DNA of 64,000 nt, taken from the NCBI GenBank assembly GCA_025738555.1, contig JAOVFP010000010.1:62001-126000 (forward strand). The letters run 5' to 3'. The notes beneath the pieces are model-generated. The model saw only the letters and a program-made list of their open reading frames with translations, did not search any database and had not been told where the DNA came from. Position numbers and translations under genes: made by a program. Within the stretch, counting starts at the first letter, position 1; each line of letters starts with the position of its first letter. Below are positions 47,041 to 59,167 of the stretch, one piece after another. This stretch comes from Cyathus striatus (Eukaryota; Basidiomycota; Agaricomycetes; Agaricales; Nidulariaceae).

Positions 47041-48213
47041 ATTAGCGAGAGGATAATGTACACCAGCGTCATTCTTGACGGAGTTGACTCCCCCCCCTCG
47101 GATTGCGTAGCGAAACTTGTTTGAAGTCTCGAGAGGAAGAATGTGGTGTTCGTCGGTCTTTGTCCAGCTGTAAGCTCAACGCATTAAACATAGGAAGAAA
47201 TGTCGTATTACATGAAGTTGAGTGTACCTGCTACTCTTGGAATGTAATAAGCGTAACTCGTTTTGACAAGGTACACTCGCTAGTTTGTCAGTAACGTGAC
47301 ATATCTTTCATACTTTCACATTTGCCGGCTTTCCATCCGTCTGTACGCAACCTAACATAATATCGTATTTATCATTTCTGAATAATACACTACAATGAAA
47401 CGTGTTTTATCGTCGGGCGCTTTAGTATTCCTGAGTCCATCTGTCCTTCCATAACTAACCAATATGATCAAATCCCAACTCGGATTCGACATGCGTTTAA
47501 TGACTCGCATGAATGTTTAACTAGTATTGATTACACCGTCCTCCAGAGATGCTAAGTGTCGGGACGTCTATTTATGCACGAGATCGCTTCCAATTCTGCC
47601 GTGCACTCTCGATACGCACTGCTGGCCGGCAACTTTGTTGCGGTCGGCAAAATCAGTACAAAATCGACCTCAATAAGTTTAAATATTGCTAAACAATTGT
47701 GCCCATCGCAAAATGATGCCTATTGTTAATTGCAAAATCCGTCACATACGTTACCTGTTGCTAATGTATTGTATTAATAGACATATATCTTTTTGTTCTA
47801 ATTTTAACTGAGGCTGAGTCATGAGTAAAATGTTACGTTGTATTCATTTTTGACAGCCCGCAAATCATATTTTTATGTGTGATTGCAAAACCGGCTGAAA
47901 ACTTTTTATTTTACTTACAGGAATACATTTAATTTTACCAAAAGATTTTGACAGAAACAAAACTTGCGAAAATGTAAAGTTTTCCCCAGTGCAAAACTTA
48001 GCGCGCGCTCAGCGTCCGCAGGCGAGGAGCTCAGCGTCTCTCAGCGTCATTAATCTAAATGACATTAGCGTCTCTCAGCGTCGAAATCATATAACACCAG
48101 TTTATTTAAGACATTGATTCTAGATACAATACAAGGGTGCTCAATATTTAGTTTAAAAGTGTACTGGGACGGTAATAAGTTGTCTGTTATGGAAGAAACA
48201 GACGGGCAGAATG
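47041..48213. other. Non-coding flank of a transposase remnant
   Basis: Contains repeated GCAAAA-type words (47,650-48,000) and a cluster of CTCAGCGTC repeats at about 48,005-48,085, including two copies of AGCGTCTCTCAGCGTC around a short inverted stretch. This may be the subterminal region of the element whose transposase remnant follows. Confidence 0.4.
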
Positions 48214-49386
48214 TTAGTCACCATAATGAGAAATGACTCGGGATAATGAAATAATAGCGAATGTGCTCTCCCCCCAAGGCGCACGAGCGAAATGGCATTC
48301 AATGCAATTCAGATCCATAAATTCTAAGTTTGCGAGCTCATTGCTCCATAACTTCGCGCGTAGATATGGAAATGCCATGAATGGGTCTCCACCAGTTATG
48401 TTACGGTATGGCATATAGCGACGAATTCCAATAGCTGCCTGTAATGAGCCTTGAACCCTCAGTTTTAAAATATACTCCAGTTGAGCAGGCAGTAAGGTAC
48501 CATTAGACTCGGGGCGAACAAGGATACAACTATTTCCTAAATGATGCGAGGACACAGAATAAGTAATGCCCTGGACTGTTAAAAAAGAAAGGAAGTTGCA
48601 TTTGGGCGAAATACCAGGACCAAATGCTGCCAGTAACGCTACGCTCAAGTGAGTTGGCACAGTCCGTGATACTCCTTGATCGTCTGAAGTGGTGTTGTCG
48701 AGATCATCACTACTATCTGGCTTTTTCCAACTTAATATATCTGTAGTTAGTGTAAACCGGACTTGGGGGCTGATCAGGTTCTCGAAGATATCTCGACAGT
48801 TTTGTATGGCTTTCGGACATTCAGACTTCAATATCAGCTTTCGTAAATTGGCTGATTTCACAAAGGTTTTAGAAATTGTCGCCTCTAGCTCTCCTGTCAA
48901 CCATGTTAGCTAAGAGTTTGAAAGATTGCAAAATATTTTTTTAATACCTTGTCGGAAGTTATTGGGAATTCTCTGCAGTATTCCAATAACCCTTTCAAAA
49001 GGGAATGTCCACCATGAGTGGACAGGACCATAGAGTTTCAGGTATTCGTGAAGGTGTAAAGACATGTGATGATTCGGATGAAAGACGTAATCAGGGAATA
49101 ACCCTTGAACTCCTGTAAGATAGGATTGCATATATTGCAAATAAAGGTCCGCAGAGGTGGGGGATGTAACACGAGAAGTGGCAAGAGCTATAGCAGATAT
49201 CAAAGAAGCAGTAATCTCAAGGATTTTGCGTTTCTTACTGGAACTAGAATGTTTATCAGCAGTACCATGTAGCATTCGAGCCAGCGAAATTGGTAGGAAT
49301 GTAGTCCCAAGAACACGCCATTGGTCTGCCTTCAGTTTTCCGTGACTTGGAGATCCTAGATTCACAGGTACAGATGGTAGTGTCAC
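48214..49386 (-). pseudogene. DUF4218-like (CACTA/Tnp2-type) transposase remnant
   Basis: Two exons on the minus strand (48,948-49,386 and 48,214-48,893) are joined by a 54-nt intron. The exon join gives NFRQGELEATISKTF. Upstream of it, PNHHMSLHLHEYLKLYGPVH and SWWTFPFERVIGILQR match the C-terminal region found in CACTA-type transposases of plants and mushrooms. The catalytic N-terminal part is absent; the 5' end stops at 49,386, where unrelated DNA begins. The frame of the remaining part is open, so loss of the 5' end is the main defect. Confidence 0.7.
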
Positions 49387-49429
49387 GTCCCGTTCTATTC
49401 CACTAGGGACAAGAACCTCGGAGGAGATA

Positions 49430-49960
49430 GTCTAAGTAGCGGAGTAACTTGTACCACGTTAGTAGGGTGTGTGGAGAAAGTGAACAAGTACGGGAGTAGT
49501 GGAACGTTGGCTTCAACTTGTGTGTTGCGCCCCTTGGACTTCCAGTTCCGTATTTAGAACAAAGCGGAGTAAGTAGCAAGATAGCGGAGTTGGCTCAAGG
49601 CCCAAGTGGGAGAAAGGTGTAAACGTAGTTGATTTGAAACTGAAGTCTATCTACATTACAGGAGTAGTTTATATAGTAAACTACTTTGTCCGAATGCGTA
49701 CGGAGTAATGCCCATGGGTATGTGGCATCCTAGGGGTAAGTAAACTCCATGAAATGTAGACCATAGTAAACTAGTAGTACGCCTCTAGATTATAGTCATA
49801 GGAGAAATGGCCGCGGCCGGAGAACAAGGTAGAAATATTAAAGGGAAGGAACAAGTAAACAGTTACAAGTAAACATTAGTAAGGGGAGTTCGATATATAA
49901 TAGGTATACATAGTCCGGAGGAAACGTACTAAAAGCGGAGTAAAACCGGAGTTGACTCCA
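49430..49960 (+). repeat. Cluster of CGGAGTA-type short repeats
   Basis: GCGGAGTA, ACGGAGTA, GGGAGTAGT or close variants occur about eight times in the same orientation in 530 bp (about 49,437, 49,491, 49,564, 49,585, 49,660, 49,700, 49,938, 49,949). No coding region. Confidence 0.5.
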
Positions 49961-49975
49961 ATAGTACAGGGATTG

Positions 49976-50206
49976 TCACGGATATGACAATACTCTACTC
50001 TCATATCCCATACCTCAGTCGATATGGAACTTCAGTAACGATAGAGTGTGACAAGTCTCGGCAAACCTGGATACATAAAGTACCCTGAATTCGCTCTTTC
50101 ACTTTCACTTCCATGTTCCCGCTACCTTACACACTTCATTTGTCCAGAAACCCACCTCTGTTTCTTACAAATAAGCAGTCCCACTATGGCTCTACATAAT
50201 GGATAT
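49976..50206 (+). repeat. Possible solo LTR
   Basis: Begins TGTCACGGATATGACA, a palindromic start seen in LTRs of mushroom Ty3-type elements, and could end at CTCTACA near 50,206. No second copy or clear target duplication is present, so this is tentative. Confidence 0.3.
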
Positions 50207-50994
50207 ACAAGTATACGAGTGTAAGTGGTACCAGTATCGTGTTAAGTAGATAACACTGGTTAACTGACAGTTCTTTGCGTTCTTTGACAGAAGTAGTTGC
50301 AAGGTGTAGTTCAGTGCAGGTTTGGGTGAATAGCCTATAGGACTGCTCATGGTATGTTTATTACATTTCTATGATTCTACATGTTATTCTAAAAAAATGT
50401 TGGTGCAGGGACTTAAAACTCGTTTGCTTGTTCAAGATCCATAATGACTAGCAGTAGTGGAGCCGGTAAGAATGTCACTGCTCTCTGTTGTAAATTTATA
50501 CTTACATATTTTCTCATTTATAGCTCGCTTTGTACTTGCTCAGAATAGTTGGGGAAGGGTGACACCACGAGAGGTAATAAGTGAGTTTGACTGTATAATC
50601 TTAGTATTATTATGCTGTGTGTAAAATAGTATTAGTATCTTATAAACATAGTACTGTTATATCATACGCTCCGAGCGAAAGCATAAACGCCTTGTCAGAT
50701 CAAGCAGAAGTTGTAATCGCACTCTCAGATTAGCATACATCCACAACGGAGCTTTGATATAATTGCTCTCTCATTGTTTTGACATTATGTTACAACATTC
50801 TCATGATTATCGCTGAGCAGCACGAAAACTTATAATCTGTCGCTGATCTGTCGTACCAATTATAAAGTTTGGTGCTACCATGTACTCCATTATATGGTAG
50901 TATAATTTCACACAAGCATTATGTCTGCTCACACCACTTACGACGAATCATAATACGGTATACGGGCATATAAAAATTTCCAAAATTTAGTGAT

Positions 50995-51033
50995 GCCACG
51001 AGGGAATTTGCTTTCTACAAATTCCCTCGTGAC
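50995..51033. repeat. 39-bp palindrome, copy 1
   Basis: Arms GCCACGAGGGAATTTG and its complement around CTTTCTA. Two substitutions relative to copies 2 and 3. Confidence 0.9.
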
Positions 51034-51094
51034 CTGCATTGTGCGCGCTAATGATTCCGGGGGCGCGCTGGGCTCTGATTATATAATCATTAAA

Positions 51095-51133
51095 GTCACG
51101 AGGGAATTTGTTTTCTACAAATTCCCTCGTGAC
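51095..51133. repeat. 39-bp palindrome, copy 2
   Basis: Arms GTCACGAGGGAATTTG and CAAATTCCCTCGTGAC around a 7-nt loop. It is the exact reverse complement of copy 3, so the two act as long inverted repeats around 51,134-52,790. Confidence 0.9.
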
Positions 51134-52790
51134 TCTTGCGCGTTGGCATTAGTAATCATGGCGTGTTGTTTATTTCAACAAGCCATAGCCAAACATCTCG
51201 TGAATATGCGCAGTTCTGTTCCATTCCCATTCCTTTCGCTCCCTCTATCTTCTCGTCTCCACGACCGTTCCGTCTTCCGGATCCTCAAGATTCGTCAAGA
51301 TATCCGTGCGCACATCGATGAGGATTCCTCTTGGTGTCACGTTGGTTCCGGCTCGAAGGAGGAGTAGGGACATTGGTTGAGGTAGGGCTATCCACGGTAT
51401 TGTCTATTCATATTCATTCTCCATGCTTACCCTTCCGTTTTCTCTCTCTAGTTCTTGCTGTATTATATCGAGTAGCCACACCAGGCTCAATTCAAATTCT
51501 CGTCCCCTCTCCATTACACAACGGAACTACGACCGTCGGGCTGAGCGCCCCACCGCCATTAGCTGCTGTGCTGCCAACGCAGCTTGGTCACCTGCAGCTA
51601 TCTAACAGGGGATTTCAAGGTGCCGGAGCTATTCTTGTGGTCTCGTTAAGCGCGAGCTGCCGCGGCGTATCGTTGTTTCGTTGGGTTTGGAGTGGGTAAG
51701 TTAATGTGAGTGCAACTCCTGGCTTCTCCTTGTGTTACAGCTCTACTAAAATATGTTGCAGGGCATTCTGTAGGTCGTCTGGGATTCAAACTACCTTCCA
51801 GACAAGCAGCCCTCCTCTAAGTCGTCAGGATGAAGATGATGCTCCGCTTCAATGACCCGGCACCATCTGCACCTAGTAGATGGCACATGCTGTTGGCCCA
51901 CCGCCCTCCATCATGCTCTATCGCCCATGGCGCTGGCTCCCTCTCGCCCTCCCCCCAGTCCCTTACACCAACGGCGCCAGTATCACGAGCTAGGTTGCAC
52001 AGCGCCCCTGCTTCTCGACTATGCAATCACCACTCACACCCACTCCTTGTCCACATCAACGATGAAGATGCATCGTCCACTCCTTTCCTCCCTGCGCCTG
52101 GATGATGATGACGACGCTGGCATGCGGCGTCGGCGTCTGCATCAACGACGACGGCGCACCATCCGCCCCCTTCCTCCCTGCGTCTGGATGATGACGATGG
52201 CGCATCATCCACCCCCGTCCACCCTTTGTCTCGGCGTCGGCGTCCATATCAACGACAATGGCATGCCATCCACTCCCTTCCTCCCTGTGCCTGGATGACA
52301 ACGACGACGCTGGCATGTGGTGTCAGCGCCACGTCACCTATCCCCCCTCCTCCCTCAGTGCATGTCACAACTCCACAATCACTGCTCGCGCCCCATCCTT
52401 CTCATCTGGATCAATGGCGACGGCGCATCATCCAACCCCTTCCTCCATGCGTCTGTATGATCATGCCACCTAGCCCCCCCCCTCCTTCAGCATCGCCTGG
52501 GCATCTCTCCCACAGCTGCGGCCTTTCCCTCAGCAGTAACTCACCCACTGCTGCCTCCCTTTCTTCCCAAGCGGTGCTGCTGCTGCTTCATCAACCGCCA
52601 CCACCGTCGCCATGCCATTCAGTCATTCGTTTTACATTGGCATTGGTAGCTTATTATATTAGTATAGTTAAACCATACGTTAGCACTGTAATAATATAAA
52701 ATTTTATTGTTAAAAGCTCAATTTGCAAGGCTAAGTGTGAGGGGCTGCTGAGGACTGCAGGCATTAGGCTAGATTAGACGGGAGTGACAA
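51134..52790. other. GC-rich block between inverted palindromes
   Basis: Contains low-complexity open frames on both strands and the minisatellite at 52.08-52.48 kb. No conserved domain is recognised; frames such as 51,331-51,699 may be chance products of the composition. Confidence 0.4.
52080..52480 (+). repeat. Minisatellite, ~90-110-bp imperfect units
   Basis: The word CTTCCTCCCTG(C/T)G followed by (C/T)CTGGATGATGA and a GACGACG-rich part recurs at about 52,085, 52,170, 52,280 and (shorter) 52,440. The repeats make long open frames on both strands that are unlikely to be genes. Confidence 0.65.
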
Positions 52791-52829
52791 GTCACGAGGG
52801 AATTTGTAGAAAACAAATTCCCTCGTGAC
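52791..52829. repeat. 39-bp palindrome, copy 3 (inverted)
   Basis: Exact reverse complement of the copy at 51,095-51,133. It lies 62 bp before the start codon of the JmjC gene. Confidence 0.9.
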
Positions 52830-52891
52830 CTGAAAACTGCATACGTAGGTCTCATTGTATCGTTCCCTCTGCTTTCAACTCGCTGCTAAAA

Positions 52892-55800
52892 ATGGCGCAT
52901 TCTTCAACTTTTCGTTGCTTGATTCCACTTTCAACATCAGTGCTTATACAAAAGCAACCAATTTATGAGCAGCTTCCTAGTGGCAGCATATATCTGGTAT
53001 TCCTTATTCAATTCCATTTTAGAAACAAGCTTACTCTTCTCAGCCTCTGTTTATGCAGCTTCATAACTTTGATGAAGGAATTAAAACCATGGGAGACTGG
53101 ACTATTTATAAACCTTCTGACCTTCTTCTTGATGAAGGTGCTGAATGCATGCCTAAGACTGCCTTGCTCAGAGGAGCAACTGGCAAGCTGCCTAGCTTGG
53201 TAATGGAGAACCTTTGCAACTACATAGCTGCATGCAGGACTGTAGATGAAATTTTCAGGTTAAAAGGAGTTGCCTCAATTCAAATGGAGGAAGTACTGCA
53301 CCACAAGAACCAGAAAGTCTGGGTGGGACAGCAAAATGTGAGCAAGCCATTGCCACTTCATCTCCAGTACCTAACCCTACTTTTACACAGAATTTGGAGG
53401 CACTCTCCAACCTTCAAGATACACTTCTTGCATTTGTTTCTGATGGGGACTATGTTATCCAGTTCATCAGCAACAGGCTCATTTCAAAGGAGCCTGATGT
53501 ATCTGTAAGGCTAGCGAATGAAATTGTTGAAATAAAGGGAGGAAAGAAAGCTCTAACTGTGATTAAAAATTTGGCTAGCGTAGCATTTTGCCTCAGTGAT
53601 GATAAAGGTGCCTTTCCTGAAGAGCCTGCTTTTCTTTATTTTCTTAGCTAGTCTTTTTTAGGGAGAGGGGTGTTTGCAAGTCCCAGAAAGCTGCACAGAC
53701 CTTGGGCTTTCAGAAGACCTAGAGGTAACAGAGGCTGTTGATCAATTGTTCCACAATCCCCAAAGATTAAAGAACTTGAACTCTCTGCTCTCCAATTTCA
53801 AAGAATTAAGGCACTCCCTACAGCTTGTTGCCCTTATTTCCCCCCTTCTTGCCATTGTTCCCAAGGAGCTGATCAAGACGCGCATTTGCTATGAGGAGCT
53901 AATTTTAGTAAGCTATTTGGCTATACCTATTTATTTACTGAATCCTAAGGCTTACCTCAGAACATGAAGCTTATTGGGAACCAGCGGCCTCCTTTGGTTA
54001 AAACCCTAGAAGACGACATCTGGTTAGGCATTTTAGGTATAGTTGAAGGAACTAGCACTGCATTCAGTGCATTTCTAGATCTTCACACCAAGTGGAAAGG
54101 CTACATTCAGAGCAATTCTCTGGATGAAAGCCAGGTAGAATATTTTGCTAGAAGTAAGCAACTTTCTTATCAACCACTTCCCCGCTCATTGAGACTATTT
54201 TAGAAAGCATGTTTAAATTTGGTGCTTCTATATTTATCTTATCAACCTTTTTCCCACTGATTGAGGCTCTTTTAGAATATAATGAGAATAAATATGGCGC
54301 CTCTATGTCTATATTCACTGCATATGTGGACTTGCCAGCTCCCACCAACTGGCCTCTACCTGCAGCAGCAGCTGAGCACTTATCAGCTGGCTGGGGTAAA
54401 TCCAAACCCAGAGGTGCTCCTAGTGAGAGCACAACAGCTGTTGAAGCACCAGTGCTGATAGCTCCTCAGAGACAATCAGAGAGAATTCAAAGAAGAGTGC
54501 CCCAATCTCCCAAAGCTACTGTGGCTTCAAAAGAAAATTATAGCTCAAGAAAGTCAAAGGTAAAGCTCAGACTCAATGCCAACAAGCCAAAGAGAGCCGC
54601 ACCTTCTCTGGGGCAAGATGACCTGGAGTTCCAGCCAGAGGAGTTTCTCACATACTCTGACCTTCTATCTAAGAATCCTCTTGAGCGCCAGAAGATTGAA
54701 GATGAACTTGCAGCTGTCTTGGAGACTTTGAAGGTGGCGTCTCACTTTTATGCATTTCTTATAACCTAATGCTTGCTTTAGCATCAAGAATCCTTTGAAG
54801 AAAAGCCAACTTTGATCTTAGAGCTTCTGACTGAGGTAAGCTTTCTTTACAGCAAGCTGCTTGTGAACTAAATCATTTTGCCATTGGTTTAGAAGTACTC
54901 AGACTCACAGAATGATAAGTTGGTCCTGTGGAGTGCTAGTGGGCAATCTCATTGCTACAAACTGTCTTGCCATGTAGGCTTCTTACCTTACCTATATTTC
55001 AAGCTTTCATTCAATTCTTATCCTATCCTCTTAGACCAAAGAGGATCACAAATATTGGTTGCTGATGTACCAGTCAGCAATTAAAACTTATTCTGACACT
55101 AAAGGAAGTGGCATCTATAGACCGCTTTTTGTGGACAAACCTTCTAACTCCCTGCTACGCCATGTTCTATGGAATGACTTTGACAACATGTCCACTCAGG
55201 AGGTGCAGACTATGCTATGGACTCAGAATATCGTGATTGAGGGCAGCAAAGAGAAGACAGTGAAATTTGATGAAGCTGGTCTAGAATCTCTAGGATGGGA
55301 TTTAAATGACCCTGTTGACATTCATGGTGTGTGGAATGCCTAGCAGTGCTATAGCCTACTGATGTTTAACAGATCAGTCAATTGAGGTTTCTGAAGATGA
55401 TGGAGATTTTCAAGAACGCGTTGTGACTGGCTCACTAATGGACCTCTTAAAATCATCAGCTGCTCTACCAGGCAAGAAGAAAAGCCTGAATGGCCTTTCC
55501 TTTCCCGCACCTCATGCAGCAGTGGAGGCAAGTTTGTATGCTAGTGACATTCATGCAGCTACTAGAACCAAATGGGAGACTTACTGCATTCGCAACCTGC
55601 CCACTGCAGATATTCGGTTTGGTCTAGCAGCCACTGAAGGGGCAAGCCATTTTTGGCATATAGATAGCCGAGGAGATGGAACTATGGTTCGTGTAGCTGC
55701 TGGCTTAAAGCTTTGGGCTGTTGCAGAGCCCTATGACCCAGATCTTCTCTCATCCACTACTGTTTGGACTGATCCAAACTTTGGAGTTAGATATCTTGAC

Positions 55801-57063
55801 CCTTTCAAGTGGAAAATTGAGATGGTAGTTTTGAAACCAGGCGACACTCTGTAAGTTTCTTAAAGAATGGAAGTTATTTATAATGCTCAATTTTGTCTAG
55901 CCTTATGAGGCCCTGTACTCCACATGCGGTGTACACCTTAGATGACGCCATCTGCCATGGTGGACATTATATACCTATATCCTGCATTTCAAGAGTTATA
56001 TGCAGATCCATTCACAGCTTCTTTGCTGGATACATTATTACCAATGCAGATAACCCTTCCTTTCAATCTAGAATGAACCTAATAGCTTGCTTTCTGTACA
56101 AAACTTTAGGGAGCGGTAATATCCAAGCCCAAGGTGAGAATCCACAATTCAGGCCCTGAGATGCTAACTTATTTGCCTTAAAGACAAAGGCCACCTTCTG
56201 AATATTGAAACAGAGTCTGGACTCAAAGATCTCATGTTCTTTGCATGCTATATAGAGCTTCAGAATGCTCTTTGCACTTCAAGCTACCTCCCTACAAACG
56301 ATCAGGTTCTCATTGACAAACTTTTGTCTAACAGATTAGGGTCTGGAGATGAATCTCCTGAAGATGAGGCGCTAATGAGGCACAATATATCCCTAATGGC
56401 CCATGATTTGCGGATGCAAAACATATGTAGCAGAAGCCGGATGGAAATTCTTCTTCATAAAGTCTCCAAAAGATTTTCAATTATTTTGGAGGGTGAAGCT
56501 GAAGCTCGGGACCCATGGAACACTCTTTTCATACCTATGCTTGCCTGGCTAATCCACTCCCTTAATTTCTACCATCTTGGTTCTTTAGATCTAAGAGAGT
56601 CTGGCATTGTTGGGAATAGGTTCGCAACTCTCTTTGAACACCAACTGGAATGGACGTCAGAGCGCTGGCCTGAGCTTGAAGCTGAGCTGGAACACATGCA
56701 AAGAAAGGGCATAGTAGCTCAAAATTTGATGTGGAGTGCACCAAAGTTTGAGGTACTTTTGAATGCCCAAAATATGGGTCCTAATCAAGGTACCTTCTTT
56801 CTCAATTCCTTTTGCTCTGCATTAATATATATATATATATTTAAGATTCTGTTAAAGAAATTGGGGAAGAGCCTTTAGATCTTTATCGACATGGGAGGAG
56901 GGCTGGTGATTTGCTCTACCTATCAGTATATACTGCAAAGCTATCTAAGCGCTGCTCTCCTAATGAAATTCCTTCACAGCAAGGTAAGCAAGCTTTAAAC
57001 CTTACCAATGCTAATTAAATTAATCTTCATTCAGAGTCTGCAAAGCGCTCCAGGCAAAGTTGA
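52892..57063 (+). CDS. JmjC-domain protein (2-oxoglutarate/Fe(II) oxygenase-like)
   Basis: A multi-exon gene (about 14 exons, introns ~45-65 nt) that I could splice from ATG 52,892 to TGA 57,061-57,063 without a break. The N-terminal third is helical (TMGDWTIYKPSDLLLDEGAE). Then comes a basic, low-complexity linker (QRQSERIQRRVPQSPKA). The JmjC core is FGLAATEGASHFWHIDSRGD, with iron ligands His and Asp at 55,657-55,665, and TPHAVYTLDDAICHGGHYIP with the distal His at 55,923. The C-terminal helical region ends ESAKRSRQS. JmjC enzymes demethylate or hydroxylate proteins; the substrate here is unknown. Codons are poor in CpG. A second gene begins 50 bp after its end on the other strand. Confidence 0.85.
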
Positions 57064-57112
57064 TAATTTGTACTAGATAGATAAAGTAAAGATACACGTT
57101 TACTATCTAATG

Positions 57113-58927
57113 CTAATTAGTGGAAAGAAAAAGAGGCTGAGGATTCCAATCTTGAGTCACATCTCCCTCGTCATCTGTGAAATCTACTGAGATAATATTA
57201 TCGCTACCACCGGTTGGATCAAAGTCATCAAAATCATCATCATTATTAACCTGCTGTAAAAGACTTTGATCTGCATTCTCTTCATGAGCTACTGATGCAG
57301 GATAGGTAATCCATTCTTGAATGGTTTCAGGAGCAAAGCAGTTATGGCTACGCATATCAATCAAATGCTCCAGTATGCTTCTATACACCTCCCAAACATT
57401 TGAACGAGTTATAGGAGGCCTTCCAACTGAGAGGTATGCCTCTGATATATGGGGCTCAAATGTAGCTGGCACCAATGCCATAACTGGGTGGTCTTCAGGC
57501 ACCAATAAGGCTCGCACCTCTGCAACTCCTTCTGGGTCAGGTATAATCTAGCAATAGAAGGGGTTAGCTCTTTATTGAATAGGACACGCCTGCCCACTGA
57601 ATAGCTTACTCCATAGTCTCTTGCATCAAAATTTTCAGGCCTGTTCCAGATATCAGAAGGTCGGCCATGCGGAGTAAGCTTATGCTTGTTTTTTCTCTTT
57701 AATTTATTATTTACCCTATCTTGATAACCATCCAGCTCCCTCTGCAGCCAAGGTATAAATACCCATTGAAAGACAAGGCTAGAATATATAAGATTAGATG
57801 CATCGCCCAAGGTAAATTTTAATGCTTACCAATGCAGATAGTCATTGGTGTTGTAGAGTGCAGGGTGATCTTCTTGCTCTTCTATTCCATAGCATAAGAT
57901 TTCCTCAAATCCTGGAGTAAATCTCCTCCGAAGCTGGCTCCATTCAATTTCTGGCTTGATGTTTGTCTTCTTGCACTTCCAAAGGTGTTGAATGCTATCT
58001 TCTGGAAGGGAAGGGTCATGCCAGTGTCGCAAAAAGGTATTGGCTTGAGCTATTCACACATTTTCAGTTCCAGGATCACTTTGAGTAAGCAAGGGCATCT
58101 CTATAACTCCATGTAAGCTTAGGCCACGCTTCTGCCTTGCTAAATTTTATGCTTACTCTTAAACTCCTCTACCGCAGATAGATAGTAGTGGCAGGTTAAT
58201 CTTGGATTGGAGTTGTTCCACCAAATTCGCAGCCATAGAATATAACCTGCAAATGGATCAACCCCAACATGAAGGCAGAGCCCAAAGCGCGGCTTCCATT
58301 TGTCATGCTGGTCAAAGCACCAAAGATTATTTGGGCCTGCAGACCAGAACTGCTTTCTAAGAAGGTTCCTTGCCTTTCTTGCTGCTATGAGCTCAGGCTC
58401 AAATCTAAAGAAGTATTCTGTTATAACATTGCTAGAAACGTATTACTATAAGAAGCCCAAGCAAGCTACAGTTTATGCTTACCGTGATACCTTCTCCTTG
58501 TACTCTTGGAAGAATAGGCTTCCCATTTCATCTTGACCAGCATTGGGATACATTCTCCTCAGCTCTACCATCCTAGCTAGAATTGTATCGCTAGTGTTGC
58601 CTTGCTGTCTTACCCAAGAAGGCCCATATCCTTCCTCATTTTTCTATACTTTGTAAATCTAGAAAGCATTAGATTTCAGAGCATAAAAGTAAATATTAAG
58701 ACTTACCCGAGAGAATATCTTGCAATGTCTACATGCTCATCCCTCACAGTCTTCCAGATATCTACATCTGACTTTTTCTGGTACCAGTATTTTACAATAT
58801 ATGGCGCAACTAGCTCTTGTGGGACTTTTAGTATCAAGTGAGTCAGGAATATCCTTTACATATTAGATTCACAACACTCACCTAGCGGATTATACTGGTT
58901 TCTACCTCCACCTCTCTCTGCAGGCAT
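57113..58927 (-). pseudogene. DDE integrase-core protein with disabling mutations
   Basis: Read from MPAERGGGRNQYNPL (ATG 58,927). An N-terminal helix-turn-helix-like part has YIVKYWYQKKSDVDIWKTV. The DDE core has LWCFDQHDKWKPRFGL, LLTQSDPGTEN and EIEWSQLRRRFTPGFEE, so all three catalytic acids are present. The C-terminal part has FIPWLQRELDGYQDRVNNK and PPITRSNVWEVYRSILEHL, with an acidic tail. This is the retrovirus-like integrase family common in Agaricomycetes. Two lesions: a one-base frameshift at about 58,611-58,616 (LLG then RQQ) and a TGA at 58,054-58,056 right after TENV. Six or more introns of ~50 nt keep their splice sites. It is probably no longer functional. Confidence 0.8.
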
Positions 58928-59167
58928 GTTTGAGCTTAGAAGATAAAGTTGAATTTTTGATGCGACTTGCACTGCATCCAAACCTTAATATCCCTAAAGA
59001 AAATCTTAAAACGAATGTAATTGGTTTTGTTTTGTTCCATTAGCTTCTCTATTTTTCTCTTACTCTTATCGACGAAACATAAATCTTTCTATTCCTCAGC
59101 TTATTTCCCTCAATAACTCCAACTTATTTTACCATTGCTTTTCACTACGCTATCAATTACATTTCAT

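Noticed and set aside
47385..47405. CACTACAATGAAACG as a CACTA-type terminus
   Set aside because: It fits the family of the nearby transposase remnant, but no inverted partner was found on the other side of it.
51830..52699. Long overlapping open frames on both strands
   Set aside because: They follow the GATGAC/GTCATC composition of the minisatellite, have no splice-consistent continuation and no recognisable domain.
57548..57597. Frame break near the end of the integrase
   Set aside because: It is a 50-nt intron (GTGGGC..CTAG with a CTAAC branch site) that restores the frame.
58054..58056. TGA in the integrase as a recoded (selenocysteine or readthrough) codon
   Set aside because: A second lesion in the same gene and the general CGA-to-TGA pattern make simple decay more likely.
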